Below, piece by piece: positions 6,067 to 6,789 of a stretch of DNA of 6,789 nucleotides. How positions within the stretch are numbered: the stretch's first letter is position 1; every line of letters begins with the position of its first letter. The stretch spans positions 1 to 6,789 of the forward strand of contig JAIRRM010000114.1 of NCBI GenBank assembly GCA_031255975.1. The letters run 5' to 3'. Under the pieces are notes generated by a model that saw nothing but the letters and a program-made list of their open reading frames with translations, searched no databases and was not told the DNA's origin. The translations under genes and the position numbers were made by a program. The stretch comes from Propionibacteriaceae bacterium (GTDB taxonomy: Bacteria > Actinomycetota > Actinomycetes > Propionibacteriales > Propionibacteriaceae).

Positions 6067-6789
6067 GTGGCATTGCCTGTAGCTGATCTAGCCCAGTTGT
6101 TCGCGGCGATAGTGGACATCGAATCCGTTAGCGGCGAGGAGCGGCGTTTAGCCGACGCGGTGGAGGAGACGTTACGGGGGGCTGCGCATCTCGGCGTCAC
6201 CCGCTACGGCGACACCATCGTCGCTCGTACCAACCTCGGCAGGCCGAGTCGGGTGGTGATCGCCGGGCATCTGGACACAGTGCCGGTCGCCGGAAATCTG
6301 CCGAGCCGCTGGGAGGACGGGCCGACCGGGCCTAATCTGTACGGGCGGGGCACCTGTGACATGAAAGGCGGCATCGCCGTGATGCTGCGATTGGCGCTCG
6401 CCCTTGCCGCCCCCACCAGTGACGTCACCTGGGTTTACTACGATCACGAGGAAGTTGCCTACGATGCCAACGGCCTGGGGCGGGTGTTGGACACCGCCCC
6501 CGAACTGCTCGCGGGGGATTTCGCGGTGTTGTTGGAGCCCACCGGCGCTGTGATCGAAGGCGGCTGCCAGGGTTCGATACGTCTCGATGTCACCACCCGG
6601 GGGAGAGCGGCGCACTCGGCGCGCTCCTGGTTGGGGCACAACGCCATCCACGACATCGCGGACGTGATCGAACTGGTGCGTGCTTACCCGGTGGGTGAGG
6701 TGATGGTAGACGGGCTCAGCTACCGCGAGGGGCTGAACGTCACCCTCATCAACGGTGGCGTGGCCGGTAACGTGATCCCTGACCACTGC
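6067..6789 (+). CDS. dapE: Succinyl-diaminopimelate desuccinylase, N-terminal 241 residues
   Basis: An M20-family di-zinc amidohydrolase that hydrolyses N-succinyl-LL-diaminopimelate to LL-diaminopimelate and succinate in the cytoplasm. The frame is open to the right edge, so the last third or so (the family is about 350-370 residues) is missing. Seen: [15 protein letters not shown] (66-80) with zinc ligand H68 and D70; GTCDMKGG (95-102) with the bridging D98; [14 protein letters not shown] (125-138) with the general base and zinc ligand at E128-E129; LLEPTG (155-160) with E157; GGCQGS (165-170); [14 protein letters not shown] (182-195), the dimerisation/lid region with H183; and [10 protein letters not shown] (230-239). 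These blocks match mycobacterial DapE closely. The GTG at 6067 is chosen because homology starts within about ten residues and the -10 box lies 7 bp upstream; there is no Shine-Dalgarno sequence. Divergent from dapD. Confidence 0.95.
   Translation, partial: MALPVADLAQLFAAIVDIESVSGEERRLADAVEETLRGAAHLGVTRYGDTIVARTNLGRPSRVVIAGHLDTVPVAGNLPSRWEDGPTGPNLYGRGTCDMKGGIAVMLRLALALAAPTSDVTWVYYDHEEVAYDANGLGRVLDTAPELLAGDFAVLLEPTGAVIEGGCQGSIRLDVTTRGRAAHSARSWLGHNAIHDIADVIELVRAYPVGEVMVDGLSYREGLNVTLINGGVAGNVIPDHC

Noticed and set aside
6018..6200. 61-residue N-terminal extension of dapD up to an ATG at 6200
   Set aside because: It is wholly antisense to the start of dapE, has no resemblance to DapD N-termini, and the ATG at 6017 gives the expected family length and sits by a -10 box.
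6172..6786. 204-residue open frame antisense to dapE
   Set aside because: dapE shows all M20 catalytic motifs across this stretch; the reverse frame is a composition artefact.

Overview
The window looks like chromosomal DNA from a moderately GC-rich actinobacterium (about 60% G+C by eye). Three things point there. The DapC, DapD and DapE proteins are of the mycobacterial/actinobacterial type. A seven-iron ferredoxin gene sits directly in front of dapC, as in many actinobacteria. Four genes have TAGGYT-type -10 boxes placed so that transcription would start at or next to the start codon (leaderless mRNAs), which is common in this phylum. I cannot name the genus with confidence.

Layout. At the left edge, the first 67 codons of a class II fumarase (fumC, minus strand) are divergent from pepN, a complete M1 zinc aminopeptidase (plus strand). 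After a 46-bp gap come fdxA (ferredoxin) and, 7 bp later, dapC (N-succinyldiaminopimelate aminotransferase), probably one operon. A convergent minus-strand pair follows: dapD (tetrahydrodipicolinate N-succinyltransferase), whose stop overlaps by 4 bp the start of a gene for a single-pass membrane protein with a lysozyme-like extracytoplasmic domain. Divergent from dapD, dapE (succinyl-diaminopimelate desuccinylase) runs off the right edge.

Function. DapD, DapC and DapE are consecutive enzymes of the succinylase branch that makes meso-diaminopimelate, the peptidoglycan cross-linking amino acid and lysine precursor. The unnamed membrane protein translationally coupled to dapD has an ES...GLFQQ arrangement reminiscent of lytic transglycosylases, so this locus may pair cell-wall precursor supply with a cell-wall-acting protein. 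That is inference. FumC (TCA cycle) and PepN (peptide turnover) are housekeeping neighbours.

Most notable non-coding structure: both divergent intergenic regions (48 and 49 bp) have the same design, two outward-facing -10 boxes 23-24 bp apart, each 6-7 bp before a start codon. In the dapD/dapE case the boxes lie in a 10-bp imperfect inverted repeat. Every gap between genes is under 50 bp. I see no tRNA, rRNA, mobile element or CRISPR array.
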